Of a DNA stretch of 30,118 nucleotides, positions 1 to 8,202 are shown piece after piece. Under the pieces are notes generated by a model. It worked only from the letters and a program-made list of their open reading frames with translations, searched no databases and was not told where the DNA came from. Made by a program: the position numbers and the translations under genes. Origin of the DNA: Aerococcus sp. UBA6277 (lineage in GTDB: Bacteria; Bacillota; Bacilli; Lactobacillales; Aerococcaceae); contig NZ_DJUR01000023.1 of NCBI RefSeq assembly GCF_002440555.1, positions 39,299-69,416 on the forward strand, written 5' to 3'. How positions within the stretch are numbered: the stretch's first letter is position 1; each line of letters opens with the position of its first letter.

Positions 1-6
1 TTCATA

Positions 7-48
7 GTGTGGTGTTAGCAAACTAAGTTGGCTAGCACCACGCTTTTT
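7..48 (+). terminator. Rho-independent terminator of a gene left of the window
   Basis: A 13-bp stem pairs 7-19 with 31-43 (two G-U pairs), closes an 11-nt loop and is followed by five T at 44-48. It would end transcription of a + strand gene that lies outside the window. The gene itself is not visible. Confidence 0.8.
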
Positions 49-75
49 CGTGAAAATTGCCCGGATCAATTTATT

Positions 76-103
76 TTGACAAAAAGCTTAAAAAGTATAT
101 AAC
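76..103 (+). promoter_or_regulatory. Candidate sigma-A promoter before the MFS fossil
   Basis: TTGACA at 76-81, 16 bases, then TATAAC at 98-103. The -35 is a perfect match. It sits only about 50 bases before the first recognisable codons of a transporter C-terminus, so the N-terminal part of that gene seems to have been deleted while its promoter stayed. Confidence 0.45.
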
Positions 104-149
104 CACTTACAAAACTTGCTAATATATCATGATAGCGCACTAATTTTTG

Positions 150-575
150 ACGTGGGGATTGGCATTGGTGAATAAAGCGAAGATACATTGAATTAGATTA
201 GTGGTGACACCCACGATGTTTGCTGATGCTAGTGGGATTGTTAATAATTTGGTTGGCGTCCCATTATCATTATCGGTAGTCTGCTGACCTTTATATTTAG
301 GGTATCTTTCTTTAGGGGCAGTCGACATGCCATTATTAACCAATGAAATGTTTGGTCGTCAACATTTTGCCAAAGTCTTTCCAATGATCGGTTTTATTTC
401 AAATAATGGAATTGCCTTGGTTAATACACTAGTAGGCTATGTTTACGACCTCACCGGGTCAGATACGTCAGCTTTTATCATAGGTATTATCTTCCAAATA
501 TTTGACTAAGCGCGCTTAGTCATTGCCATGAAGAGTGGACTAAATCGCAAACTAGCCTATCAACAAGCAAGGTAA
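150..575 (+). pseudogene. Decayed C-terminal part of an MFS transporter gene
   Basis: One forward frame reads as the last third of a major facilitator protein: hydrophobic segments, then a run beginning LGAVDMPLLTNEMFG, a helix (residues after VFPMIGFISNNG) and the loop YDLTGS, ending with KSGLNRKLAYQQAR before the stop at 573-575. The frame is broken by TGA at 189-191, TGA at 285-287 and TAA at 507-509. Around 262-315 the next frame gives a better membrane helix (IIIIGSLLTFIF), which suggests two compensating indels. No start codon, ribosome binding site or N-terminal two thirds are present. The MFS assignment rests on sequence character; the substrate is unknown. It is almost certainly non-functional. 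Confidence 0.7.
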
Positions 576-592
576 ATAACCGCTCATTTTTG

Positions 593-624
593 CCAAGTAA
601 GGACCACACCTTGCTTGGTTTTTT
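593..624 (+). terminator. Terminator after the MFS fossil
   Basis: CCAAGTAAGG (593-602) pairs with CCTTGCTTGG (609-618) with one G-U, a 6-nt loop and six T at 619-624. It is a relic of the transporter gene and insulates coiA from upstream transcription. Confidence 0.85.
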
Positions 625-707
625 AATTGATTTAATTATATTTGAAAATAGTCTGACGCTTTTGAATATTTACGGCGTATATAATTAAGTGATAGGGGGG
701 ATAAGGG

Positions 708-1805
708 ATGAGATTTGCACAGAAAGAAGACGAATCATTTGTCTTTGCGGTAGATCTGATTGACGAAAAAGGTAGAAAAATACCGACAACAGAAAGCTAT
801 TATTGCAGTCAATGTAAGGGGGCTGTTTACTTAAAGAAGGGGAAAGATACGAGACCTCATTTTGCCCACTATGCTAAAGCAATCAAAGACCACAATAAGG
901 TGAATGAATCTGATATCCATTTTGACCAAAAGACAATTATTCACGGCCATTTAAAGGCGGTTGATTTAGAAGGTTATATAGAGCATGCAATTAAAAATCA
1001 AGTGAGGCGGGCCGATATTTTTGTGCCCAAGCAAGTCAAGGTTAGTAATAACATAGCTATCGAATTACAGTATGCCCCCATTTCTGCTGAAGATGTCTTC
1101 AAACGACAAGCGGATTATCAGGCTGTAGATTGCCGTGTTCTATGGTTGTTAGGTTACCAATCTATTTATCAAAGCATTTTTGATCAGAACCACAAAGGAC
1201 CCACTTCTAAGACTTTGCATGCCGTCCGTCCCTTTTTACGGTATGCTTACGAGTTCGGTTTTTATCTGCCTTTTTGGCATGAGGCCTCAGGTAAAGTAGT
1301 TTTATTGACACTCAACTTATATGGACAAGGGCAAAAGCAAATTCGAATGTCTATTGAACGCTATATTCACTACTTCAATGAGCATTTCACCTATGAAAAG
1401 GGCGACTTTTTGACCAGTTTATTATTTGGCAAAGACCAGCCCATCATTAGTCCAACCCCAAAAGACTTAGACAAGTTTATTAAGAAAGTTCTTGTTAGTC
1501 CAACAGTTAATCAACAAAAAATTCTAGAAATCATTTACCAACAACAAGTTTACTTACAAGAAGCACCAACTGATTTATATACCTACCAGGCAACCGCAAT
1601 GTTTTCAAAAGTGGCTGACTGGGCCATTATTCTAGCTTATGTAGGCATTTATCAAAAGAATGACCCAGAATTTGAGCGGACGCATTTTGCCCAATTCGCC
1701 AATGTATTATTCGATAATCAGCTTGTCATTGACCATCCATTGTTTACCAAAGAAATTATTATTTCATGGCTGATGTGGTTATTTGCTAACTACGAAAATA
1801 GCTAG
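708..1805 (+). CDS. coiA: Competence protein CoiA (nuclease-like)
   Basis: CoiA-family protein, 365 aa, usual family length. CoiA is needed for recombination of incoming DNA during natural transformation in streptococci and is predicted to be a cytoplasmic nuclease. Visible features: an N-terminal zinc-finger-like segment with C33-X2-C36 and H51/H54 (CSQC ... HFAHY), then a restriction-like nuclease core with R-A-D103, the E119-x-Q121 pair and a following R-x-x-x-Y helix, and a long helical C-terminus. ATG at 708 follows a strong GGGGGGATAAGGG ribosome binding site. A TATAAT lies at 680-685, but no well-spaced -35 is clear. Synteny with pepF and spxH matches the yjbF-yjbG-yjbH order of Bacillus. 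No other competence gene is visible, so whether the strain is transformable cannot be judged here. Confidence 0.9.
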   Translation: MRFAQKEDESFVFAVDLIDEKGRKIPTTESYYCSQCKGAVYLKKGKDTRPHFAHYAKAIKDHNKVNESDIHFDQKTIIHGHLKAVDLEGYIEHAIKNQVRRADIFVPKQVKVSNNIAIELQYAPISAEDVFKRQADYQAVDCRVLWLLGYQSIYQSIFDQNHKGPTSKTLHAVRPFLRYAYEFGFYLPFWHEASGKVVLLTLNLYGQGQKQIRMSIERYIHYFNEHFTYEKGDFLTSLLFGKDQPIISPTPKDLDKFIKKVLVSPTVNQQKILEIIYQQQVYLQEAPTDLYTYQATAMFSKVADWAIILAYVGIYQKNDPEFERTHFAQFANVLFDNQLVIDHPLFTKEIIISWLMWLFANYENS

Positions 1806-1833
1806 CATATTAATATAGAAACTGACCTTCGTG

Positions 1834-1842
1834 TGTTAAAAT
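1834..1842 (+). promoter_or_regulatory. Extended -10 promoter of pepF
   Basis: TGTTAAAAT (TGn plus TAAAAT at 1837-1842) with no good -35, 31 bases before the pepF start codon. Confidence 0.45.
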
Positions 1843-1872
1843 GAAAATACTATTAAAAATCGGAGGTATATT

Positions 1873-3669
1873 ATGGCAAAAATTTTTGAAGTAAAACCTA
1901 GAAATGAAGTAGACAGTGCGTTTCAATGGGACTTAACCAGTATCTTCCCAGATGATCAAGCTTTTGAGGATGCCTTAAGTGGATTCCCAGCAAAAGCGGA
2001 TGCTTTTCAGGACTATAAAGGCACTTTAGACCAAGGTGCTGACCAAGTGGTAACCGTATTAGAGGCCTTATTAGCGTTGAGCCGTGAATTGGAATCCCTA
2101 TATGTTTACGCACATTTAAAACATGACCAAGATACAGGAAATAACAAGTACCTAACTTACAACAGTCAAGCAGGTGCCTTACTTGCTCAAGTTAGTGAAA
2201 AAATCTCTTGGTTTGAGCCAGAAGTATTAACAGTATCTGAAGAGGTACAAAAAACATTGGAAAACCACTCTGAATATGGTCACTTCTTCCGTGAGTTATT
2301 TGCGAAGAAAGCGCATGTGTTATCACCAAATGAAGAGGCTTTACTTGCTGGTGCTAGCGAAATATTTGGTGGCTCTTCAACAACTTTCTCACTTTTAAAC
2401 AATGCCGATTTAAAATTCGGTAAAGTCAAAGATGAAGAGGGCAATGATGTTACTCTTTCTCACGGTTCATACGGTGTCCTACTAGAAAGTGCAGACCGTT
2501 CTGTTAGAGAAAATGCCTTTAAACAACTTTATGCAACTTATGAAGGGGTTAAAAATACCAACGCTTCATTGATGTCTGGTAATATTAAAGGACATAATTA
2601 TACGGCTAAAATTCGTCACTACGATTCAGCACGTCAAAAAGCTTTAGACAACAACAATATTCCAGAAAGTGTTTATGACACATTAGTAGATACAGTAAGA
2701 AAGAATACAAATCTATTACATGAATATGTTGCCTTAAGAAAAGACATGCTAGGTCTTGATGACTTACAAATGTGGGATATGTACACACCATTAACAGGTG
2801 ATGCACCGGTGAAATTTACTTTCGAAGAAGCTAAAGAGATTACCTTTAAAGCTTTAGCGCCTTTAGGTGACCAATACTTGAAAGACTTGGCCAAAGCCTT
2901 TGACGAGAAATGGATCGATGTTTACGAAAATGAAGGTAAGCGTTCAGGCGCATACTCGTCAGGTGCTTATGATACCAACCCATATATCTTACTAAACTGG
3001 CAAGATTCGTTGAATGACTTGTACACACTAGTTCATGAGTTAGGTCACTCAATGCACTCTTATTACACTAGGAGTAACCAACCATACGTATATGGTGACT
3101 ACTCAATTTTCGTAGCAGAAATTGCCTCCACGACAAACGAAAACTTATTAACTTCATATTTACTGGATACGATTGATGATAAGGATGCACAAATCTATAT
3201 CTTGAACCATTATCTTGATGGCGTAAAGGGCACAATCTTCCGTCAAACTCAGTTTGCTGAATTTGAAAAATTCATGCATGAATCTGATGCAAACGGGCAA
3301 CCTTTAACAGCAGACTTCCTTAGTGAAAACTACTTCGAATTAAACAAGGCCTATTATGGTCCGTCAATCGGAGAGGATAAAACAATCGCTTTAGAATGGT
3401 CTCGTATCCCTCACTTCTACATGAACTACTATGTTTACCAGTATGCAACAGGATTCTCTGCCGCCAACACATTGGCTAAACGTATAGTAGAGAGTGAAGA
3501 TGGTGCCGTTGACAAGTACTTAACTTACTTGAAATCAGGTTCATCCGATTTTCCAATTAATGTTATGCAAAAAGCGGGTATTGATATGACCAATGCCACT
3601 TATATCGAAGAAACCTTTGCCCAATTCGAGCAAAGATTAGCTGAATTAAAAGGCTTATTAAACAAATAG
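1873..3669 (+). CDS. pepF: Oligoendopeptidase F (M3B zinc metallopeptidase)
   Basis: Cytoplasmic zinc peptidase that cleaves oligopeptides of roughly 7-17 residues in the lactococcal enzyme. At 598 aa it has the usual family length. The M3 signature is present: H388-E389-L-G-H392 with the third zinc ligand E416 in the VAEIAST segment, and a C-terminal YYVYQYATGFSAA segment typical of PepF. ATG at 1873 follows CGGAGG with 6 bases between. It lies 67 bases after coiA with its own extended -10, and a strong terminator follows. In Bacillus and Lactobacillales it often sits between coiA and spxH, as here. It probably recycles peptides. No frame damage is seen. Confidence 0.95.
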   Translation: MAKIFEVKPRNEVDSAFQWDLTSIFPDDQAFEDALSGFPAKADAFQDYKGTLDQGADQVVTVLEALLALSRELESLYVYAHLKHDQDTGNNKYLTYNSQAGALLAQVSEKISWFEPEVLTVSEEVQKTLENHSEYGHFFRELFAKKAHVLSPNEEALLAGASEIFGGSSTTFSLLNNADLKFGKVKDEEGNDVTLSHGSYGVLLESADRSVRENAFKQLYATYEGVKNTNASLMSGNIKGHNYTAKIRHYDSARQKALDNNNIPESVYDTLVDTVRKNTNLLHEYVALRKDMLGLDDLQMWDMYTPLTGDAPVKFTFEEAKEITFKALAPLGDQYLKDLAKAFDEKWIDVYENEGKRSGAYSSGAYDTNPYILLNWQDSLNDLYTLVHELGHSMHSYYTRSNQPYVYGDYSIFVAEIASTTNENLLTSYLLDTIDDKDAQIYILNHYLDGVKGTIFRQTQFAEFEKFMHESDANGQPLTADFLSENYFELNKAYYGPSIGEDKTIALEWSRIPHFYMNYYVYQYATGFSAANTLAKRIVESEDGAVDKYLTYLKSGSSDFPINVMQKAGIDMTNATYIEETFAQFEQRLAELKGLLNK

Positions 3670-3682
3670 AAATAGATTGAAG

Positions 3683-3711
3683 GGGCTGTAGCATTCACTA
3701 CAGTCCTTTTT
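3683..3711 (+). terminator. pepF terminator
   Basis: A 9-bp stem (3683-3691 with 3698-3706, one G-U), loop 3692-3697, then five T at 3707-3711. It lies 13 bases after the pepF stop. Confidence 0.85.
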
Positions 3712-3752
3712 AAATCGCCATTTAAAGATTTCAATCCCTTGATGACGAGACG

Positions 3753-3780
3753 AAAAAAGGTCGGAATTTTCCGACCTCTT
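3753..3780 (-). terminator. spxH terminator, possibly bidirectional
   Basis: GGTCGGAA (3759-3766) pairs perfectly with TTCCGACC (3769-3776). The six A at 3753-3758 become a T run on the minus strand, 3' of spxH. On the plus strand CTCTTTT follows, so it may also back up pepF termination. Confidence 0.85.
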
Positions 3781-3791
3781 TTGGATATATT

Positions 3792-4487
3792 TTATTTTTT
3801 AATACAAGTTAAAATTGGTTTTTGATTCATTTCTTCATCCATAGCTTCCTCAGAAGGTACCATCATTTGATCAGTTAGGTATTCTAAGTTTTCAAGAGTG
3901 ATATTTTCTTCAAGTTTAAAGCCATATTTGTAATTGATATTATCAAATACAACAACAGTAGAATTGGCTGAAATTTGCATTTGGCGAGCCAACTTAGCAT
4001 CAGCCACAATGCCTTCTTGTGTAAGCTCTGAATCCAAATCCTGCAACCACATGTCCGTATCAAGACGCTTAGATTGCGCGATCTCTAGCATTTTTTCGTG
4101 TGAGTAAGGGTTACCTTGGCGACCGAAGTAATCTTGAATCTTCATCAAGTACTCACGGCCAACTTTCTTCCCCTGCAGTAGAGCAGCCTTGTAGCCCTTA
4201 CAGACTTCTTGATGTGCAAGATACAAGCTGTTACGGTCAGCTAAAGATAAAGGTTTATCTAGTGCCTTGATGTAGTTGTTAAAGGTCTGCATATCTGATG
4301 TTGTGATAAAACGGAAGTAAACTTTTTTATCCGTTTGTTGTACAAACTTCAACACTTCTTCTTCGCAGCTTAGACAGGTGTCACCGAACGGGTTAACAAA
4401 TAAAAAAACTTCAAACACGTGTTTATGCTTACAGGCGTCTGGCGTTATTTTTTTACTGCTATTCGTTTGAACAATCTTTTGTGCCAT
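3792..4487 (-). CDS. spxH: ClpXP adaptor SpxH (YjbH), DsbA/thioredoxin-like
   Basis: A 231-aa protein with a thioredoxin/DsbA-like fold: the early strand VFEVFLFVNPFGDTCLSCEE carries C38-X2-C41, followed by helical segments and a late TVVVFDN strand. SpxH delivers the disulfide-stress regulator Spx to ClpXP for degradation. ATG at 4487 (minus) follows AAAGGAG. The assignment rests on the VNP-x(2-3)-CxxC-EEE segment plus position: pepF on one side and a yjbK-like gene on the other, as in the Bacillus yjb cluster. The truncated-globin gene yjbI that accompanies yjbH in Bacillus is absent; a 213-base gap with its own promoter replaces it. Family-level call is firm, adaptor role is by homology. 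Confidence 0.82.
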   Translation of the reverse strand: MAQKIVQTNSSKKITPDACKHKHVFEVFLFVNPFGDTCLSCEEEVLKFVQQTDKKVYFRFITTSDMQTFNNYIKALDKPLSLADRNSLYLAHQEVCKGYKAALLQGKKVGREYLMKIQDYFGRQGNPYSHEKMLEIAQSKRLDTDMWLQDLDSELTQEGIVADAKLARQMQISANSTVVVFDNINYKYGFKLEENITLENLEYLTDQMMVPSEEAMDEEMNQKPILTCIKK

Positions 4488-4603
4488 ACTCCACTCCTTT
4501 ACTCATATTTTTAAAACGATCATATTTACTTTAATTTATTTAATTTTTTATTGATTAGTTTTAACAAATAATCTAATCACATCGAGTTCTTAACTATTCA
4601 CCA

Positions 4604-4632
4604 ATTCTAACAGGCTAACTTTAAAACTGCAA
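4604..4632 (-). promoter_or_regulatory. spxH promoter
   Basis: On the minus strand: TTGCAG (4627-4632), 17 bases, TAGAAT (4604-4609), with a TGn just before the -10. It predicts a leader of about 110 nt before spxH, and separates spxH from the CYTH gene upstream. Confidence 0.65.
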
Positions 4633-4700
4633 TCTATTTGTTTCGGCTAAGAGGATTTCTTTACCTTCTTATAGGTAAAAGATTGACAGCATAACTGAAT

Positions 4701-5291
4701 TTAGCTTAAGGGACCATCGTTTGATTGGTTCATACGCACGATTTTTTGTTTAATTGGCCGTTGTGGAATTTGAAATTTTTGCAATAAATTTTGATAAAAA
4801 ACGAGGCCAGTTTCTGGATTATTTGTTTCAACTTCAAGTTCAAAATCCTCGTAGTCTTGGAAGAAACAGTGGTCTAACACCATATCTTGACCTTCAACCA
4901 CTTGTTGGTGTCTGACAGTTTTAAACTGCCCGATGATGACTAAGTCATCAAGTGCAATATCAATTGTTTCTAAGAAATCAGCAACCTCACCGCCATGGCT
5001 TATTCGTCCAGATTCTTTAATAGATTCGCCATCGATAAGGGTCAATTTTTCAGTTGTTTCCAATTTCTGATGGTCTTTAACAGGTTGTTTCATTGTTAAA
5101 TGGACATAAGTATCTGTTATACGCACACGTAAACCAATATGCCGTTTGCGCAATTCATGATCTTTAGTATCAAAATAGATATTTTCTTGGGTTAGGGGGG
5201 CAGTTTCTGCGAAATTATAGTAGTTAAACAACTCCTGGTACTCTGCTTGATTTAAAATATTTTTGTATTCTATTTCTAAATGTTCTGCCAT
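4701..5291 (-). CDS. yjbK: CYTH-domain protein, YjbK-like (possible triphosphatase)
   Basis: A 196-aa protein of the CYTH / triphosphate tunnel metalloenzyme fold. The N-terminal E6-I-E8-Y-K10 motif (ExExK) is intact, followed by alternating strands with charged residues such as Y-x-D-T, LRVRI, LTMKQP and a late FELEVE strand that normally line the tunnel. Members hydrolyse triphosphates or bind nucleotides; the YjbK substrate is not settled. ATG at 5291 follows GAGGCGG. It is divergent from relQ, an arrangement widely conserved with the alarmone synthetase, which hints at a link to phosphate-rich nucleotides (inference). Confidence 0.85.
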   Translation of the reverse strand: MAEHLEIEYKNILNQAEYQELFNYYNFAETAPLTQENIYFDTKDHELRKRHIGLRVRITDTYVHLTMKQPVKDHQKLETTEKLTLIDGESIKESGRISHGGEVADFLETIDIALDDLVIIGQFKTVRHQQVVEGQDMVLDHCFFQDYEDFELEVETNNPETGLVFYQNLLQKFQIPQRPIKQKIVRMNQSNDGPLS

Positions 5292-5320
5292 TGGACCGCC
5301 TCTTTTCTATATTCGCTTCA

Positions 5321-5350
5321 AGTATATCAAGATTAACATAACTTTTACAA
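5321..5350 (-). promoter_or_regulatory. Promoter of the CYTH gene
   Basis: Minus strand TTGTAA (5345-5350), 18 bases, TATACT (5321-5326), with an upstream TGA giving an extended -10. Start codon is about 30 bases downstream. Confidence 0.6.
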
Positions 5351-5394
5351 TAAAAGGGGTTGGCGGTACCATGCATTTTATACGAATAAAAAGA

Positions 5395-5416
5395 CAAAGA
5401 TAACTTGCTATCTTTG
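5395..5416. repeat. Inverted repeat between the two divergent promoters
   Basis: CAAAGATA (5395-5402), 6-nt spacer, TATCTTTG (5409-5416), a perfect 8-bp palindrome upstream of both the CYTH and the relQ promoters. It could be an operator or a small bidirectional terminator; on the minus strand it is followed by CTTTTT. Confidence 0.4.
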
Positions 5417-5445
5417 CGTTTATTATTATAAATCAATGGTTTTTG

Positions 5446-5454
5446 TGATAGAAT
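5446..5454 (+). promoter_or_regulatory. Extended -10 promoter of relQ
   Basis: TGATAGAAT, with -10 at 5449-5454. It predicts a transcript start near 5461, so a GTG at 5464 would be almost leaderless and the ATG at 5500 is the better start. Confidence 0.5.
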
Positions 5455-5499
5455 ATACAGGATGTGTATGCAAGTAGATTAAATAAAGTGGGTGACCAG

Positions 5500-6213
5500 A
5501 TGGTGGAAGATTGGCATAGTTTTCTTGCGCCGTATCGACAGGCTGTCGAGGAGTTAAAAGTTAAATTTAAGGGTATTCGTACGGAATTTGAAGAAGCAAA
5601 TATTCATTCGCCAATCGAATTTGTTACTGGCCGGGTAAAGAGACCTGACAGTATTTTAAGAAAAGCTGAGTTTAGAGAAGTATTAGATCTAAACGCACAT
5701 AATATTGAAACCGTGATTGAAGATATCGGTGGTATTCGCATCATGTGTCAGTTTGTGGAAGATATCTATCAAGTCGTTGAAATTCTTCATCAGCGTGAAG
5801 ATTTTGACATTATTGTTGAACGTGATTATATTAGCCATAAGAAGGCAAGTGGGTATCGTTCATATCATATTGTCATTGCTTATCCGATTGAAAGAATTAC
5901 GGGGACCGATTCGATTCTTGTTGAAATACAAGTGCGGACGTTAGCGATGAACTTTTGGGCGACGATTGAGCACTCATTGAATTACAAGTATGCGGGCGAT
6001 TATCCTTTAGAATTGCACCAACGACTTGAAAGAGCAGCTGAAGCAGCCTTTCGTTTAGACGAGGAAATGTCTGAAATCCGTGAAGAAATTAAAGAAGCCC
6101 AGAAGTATTTTCAAACGACTGGTTCAAATAGTAGGCAGAAAACACAATTCCCTACTCCAGTAGAAAATCAAATAGAAGACAAACATAAACGCCCATTGCA
6201 GTTTGATGATTGA
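5500..6213 (+). CDS. relQ: Small alarmone synthetase RelQ (GTP pyrophosphokinase)
   Basis: Synthesises (p)ppGpp from ATP and GTP/GDP without a hydrolase domain; 237 aa from the chosen start. The synthetase core is complete: VTGRVKRPDSILRK (ATP binding), IGGIRIMCQF, the HKKASGYRSYH G-loop and EIQVRTLAMNFWATIEH, followed by a helical C-terminus that in RelQ forms the tetramer interface. There is no HD, TGS or ACT domain, which excludes full-length Rel. The frame opens further upstream to a GTG at 5464, but relatives begin near MxxxWxxFLxPY and the promoter placement also favours ATG 5500. It is followed by nadK after 80 bases, as in Bacillus, Listeria and Enterococcus. Confidence 0.92.
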   Translation: MVEDWHSFLAPYRQAVEELKVKFKGIRTEFEEANIHSPIEFVTGRVKRPDSILRKAEFREVLDLNAHNIETVIEDIGGIRIMCQFVEDIYQVVEILHQREDFDIIVERDYISHKKASGYRSYHIVIAYPIERITGTDSILVEIQVRTLAMNFWATIEHSLNYKYAGDYPLELHQRLERAAEAAFRLDEEMSEIREEIKEAQKYFQTTGSNSRQKTQFPTPVENQIEDKHKRPLQFDD

Positions 6214-6293
6214 TTAAAATATTCTGATCAAGTTGCAATGGGAATGAAGATATAAATATAACGGTGACTAAATCAATTGTGGAGGGCATATAG

Positions 6294-7133
6294 ATGAGAG
6301 TGGCAGTACGATACAGTGACACTGAAAGTTCTAAGAAAATTCGCGATATGATTTATGCATCTTGTGCAAGCTCAGGCTTTGAATTGGATGATGTAAATCC
6401 TGAATTAGCAATTTCCGTTGGTGGAGATGGCACCTTACTAAAAACCTTCCATACTTATGCGGACCAATTAGACTCTGTTCGTTTTGTTGGTTTACATACG
6501 GGACACTTAGGTTTTTATACAGATTGGCTAGAGAGTGAATTGCCTGAATTCCTTGCAGCCTTAAGTAATGATTCGGGTGAAACTGTGTCTTATCCCCTAC
6601 TAGAAGTCGAAATTGAATACAGTGATGGCCAAGTGATTCGCCACATTGCTTTGAATGAGTCTGCTATTAGACGGTATGAGGGGACAATGACTTGCGAGAT
6701 TTTTATTAAAGAAGAAAAATTTGAATTCTTTAAAGGAGACGGCTTGTGTATTTCAACCCCAACTGGTTCAACAGGGTTAAATAAATCCTTAGGGGGGGCC
6801 GTTGTCCACCCTCGTTTAGATACCATTCAAATGACGGAGATTGCCTCAATTAATAACCGAGTATACCGGTCTTTGGCCAGTCCCTTATTAATCGCTAAGG
6901 ATGAGTGGATTGTCTTAAAACCGGCCAAAGAACATGCCATGACTGGCGTATTCTTGTCTTTAGACCATTTGAATATGCCTTTGAATGATGTTGAGAAAAT
7001 CACTTACCGTGTAGCCAAAGAGCGGGTACATTTTGCCCGTTATCGTCACATGCACTTTTGGGACAGAGTAGAAAACTCATTTATCGGAATCAACGACTAT
7101 CCAAAGCGCAAGCTAACAAAGGAAGAAAATTAG
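6294..7133 (+). CDS. nadK: NAD kinase
   Basis: Phosphorylates NAD+ to NADP+ (ATP or polyphosphate as donor in the family), cytoplasmic; 279 aa, normal for Gram-positive enzymes. The GGDG motif is at residues 43-46 with D45 the catalytic base. The NE motif (LNES) and the glycine-rich STPTGSTGLNKSLGGAVVHP segment that binds the second nucleotide are intact. ATG at 6294 follows GTGGAGGG. It is the second gene of the relQ-nadK-rluE-mgtE run. Confidence 0.95.
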   Translation: MRVAVRYSDTESSKKIRDMIYASCASSGFELDDVNPELAISVGGDGTLLKTFHTYADQLDSVRFVGLHTGHLGFYTDWLESELPEFLAALSNDSGETVSYPLLEVEIEYSDGQVIRHIALNESAIRRYEGTMTCEIFIKEEKFEFFKGDGLCISTPTGSTGLNKSLGGAVVHPRLDTIQMTEIASINNRVYRSLASPLLIAKDEWIVLKPAKEHAMTGVFLSLDHLNMPLNDVEKITYRVAKERVHFARYRHMHFWDRVENSFIGINDYPKRKLTKEEN

Positions 7134-7213
7134 TTTTTCATCACTTAGTATTTAAAAAGGCAGTAGATTAAATTAACAAGTAAAGTAGCATAAATGAAAG
7201 GTCGACAATTTTT

Positions 7214-8098
7214 ATGATGGTATTCGAATGGCAAGCAGATGAAGCTTTGTTAACGCGTACCTTTTTGAAACACAGGGGAATTTCTAGGCGACTATTGTCC
7301 CGAATCAAGTTTCATGGAGGGCAAATTTTAGTAAACGGACAAGAAGAGAATGTCCGTCACCAATTGACCGTCGGCGATAAAGTGACGGTCATTTTGCCGA
7401 ATGAGGGGAAGCAAGAAATCATCGAGGCCATTCACCTGCCGATTGATATTTTGTTTGAAGATGACCATTACATCGCCGTCAACAAACCGGCTGGCTACAC
7501 CTCTATTCCGTCCCAATACAATCCGCAAGGGTCCATGGCTAACATTTTAAAAGCCTATTACCAACGTCAGAATTATGACAACCAGGTCATCCATGTGGTG
7601 ACGCGGTTGGACCGGGATACGAGTGGGGTCATGTTATTTGCGAAACACGCTTTTGCCCATGGCTTAATTGACCAGCAAATGCAGCAAAAAGGCATTGAAA
7701 AGACCTATCTAGCTGTTTCGGATAAAAAAGTATCTGACCGTGACCATGGTTTTATTGATGATCCGATTGCTAGAAGTCCGCGGTCAATCATTGAACGACG
7801 GGTTCACGAATCAGGCCAATCGGCTTTAACAGAGTATTGGCTGTCTGAACAAGTGGATGCCTTAAAAGTCTATAAAGTACAGTTACATACTGGACGTACT
7901 CATCAAATCCGGGTGCATTTTGCTTTTAATGGTGCACCACTTATTGGAGACGACTTGTATGGTGGTCAAATGGACCATGGTATTCAAAGACAAGCTTTGC
8001 ATTGTCGGTCTCTCAAGTTCAAGCATCAATTTACCGGTGAAATGGTTGAAATACAGGCTCCCTTGCCGGAGGACATTTCTGCTTGCTTTGACCTATAG
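7214..8098 (+). CDS. rluE: RluA-family 23S rRNA-type pseudouridine synthase
   Basis: Converts uridine to pseudouridine in RNA; 294 aa. An S4-like RNA-binding segment lies at about 14-65 (SRRLLSRIKFHGGQILVNG), then the RluA-family catalytic domain with the RLDRDTSG motif and catalytic D133, and the late HTGRTHQIRVHF motif. This corresponds to Bacillus YjbO. The exact target uridine cannot be read from the sequence, so the symbol is only by synteny with nadK. Two ATG codons in tandem (7214, 7217) follow GAAAGG; I keep the first. Confidence 0.88.
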   Translation: MMVFEWQADEALLTRTFLKHRGISRRLLSRIKFHGGQILVNGQEENVRHQLTVGDKVTVILPNEGKQEIIEAIHLPIDILFEDDHYIAVNKPAGYTSIPSQYNPQGSMANILKAYYQRQNYDNQVIHVVTRLDRDTSGVMLFAKHAFAHGLIDQQMQQKGIEKTYLAVSDKKVSDRDHGFIDDPIARSPRSIIERRVHESGQSALTEYWLSEQVDALKVYKVQLHTGRTHQIRVHFAFNGAPLIGDDLYGGQMDHGIQRQALHCRSLKFKHQFTGEMVEIQAPLPEDISACFDL

Positions 8099-8121
8099 GT
8101 TATATTACAATGGTTGGCATC

Positions 8122-8130
8122 TGTTAAAAT
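8122..8130 (+). promoter_or_regulatory. Extended -10 promoter before mgtE
   Basis: TGTTAAAAT with -10 at 8125-8130 and no clear -35. A small perfect hairpin follows at once: AAAGCTG (8132-8138), TGA, CAGCTTT (8142-8148), which would sit at the 5' end of the mgtE leader. The leader is too short for an M-box Mg2+ riboswitch. Confidence 0.4.
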
Positions 8131-8202
8131 AAAAGCTGTGACAGCTTTGTTACAACATCAATCAACATTACAACATATCAAAAATGACATAGGGGTGAGA
8201 AT

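Noticed and set aside
140..343. 67-residue minus-strand ORF over the MFS fossil
   Set aside because: It has no ribosome binding site and is antisense to recognisable coding remnants.
671..690. ComX/SigX-type box before coiA (TACGGCGTATATA)
   Set aside because: It resembles the TACGAATA box only at TACG; a plain TATAAT overlaps it, and no other competence gene is present.
5464..5499. Upstream GTG start giving a 12-residue longer RelQ
   Set aside because: The predicted transcript starts at about 5461, so it would have no ribosome binding site, and relatives begin at the later ATG.
8099..8202. Mg2+ riboswitch (M-box) before mgtE
   Set aside because: Leader is about 100 bases or less and shows only one small hairpin.
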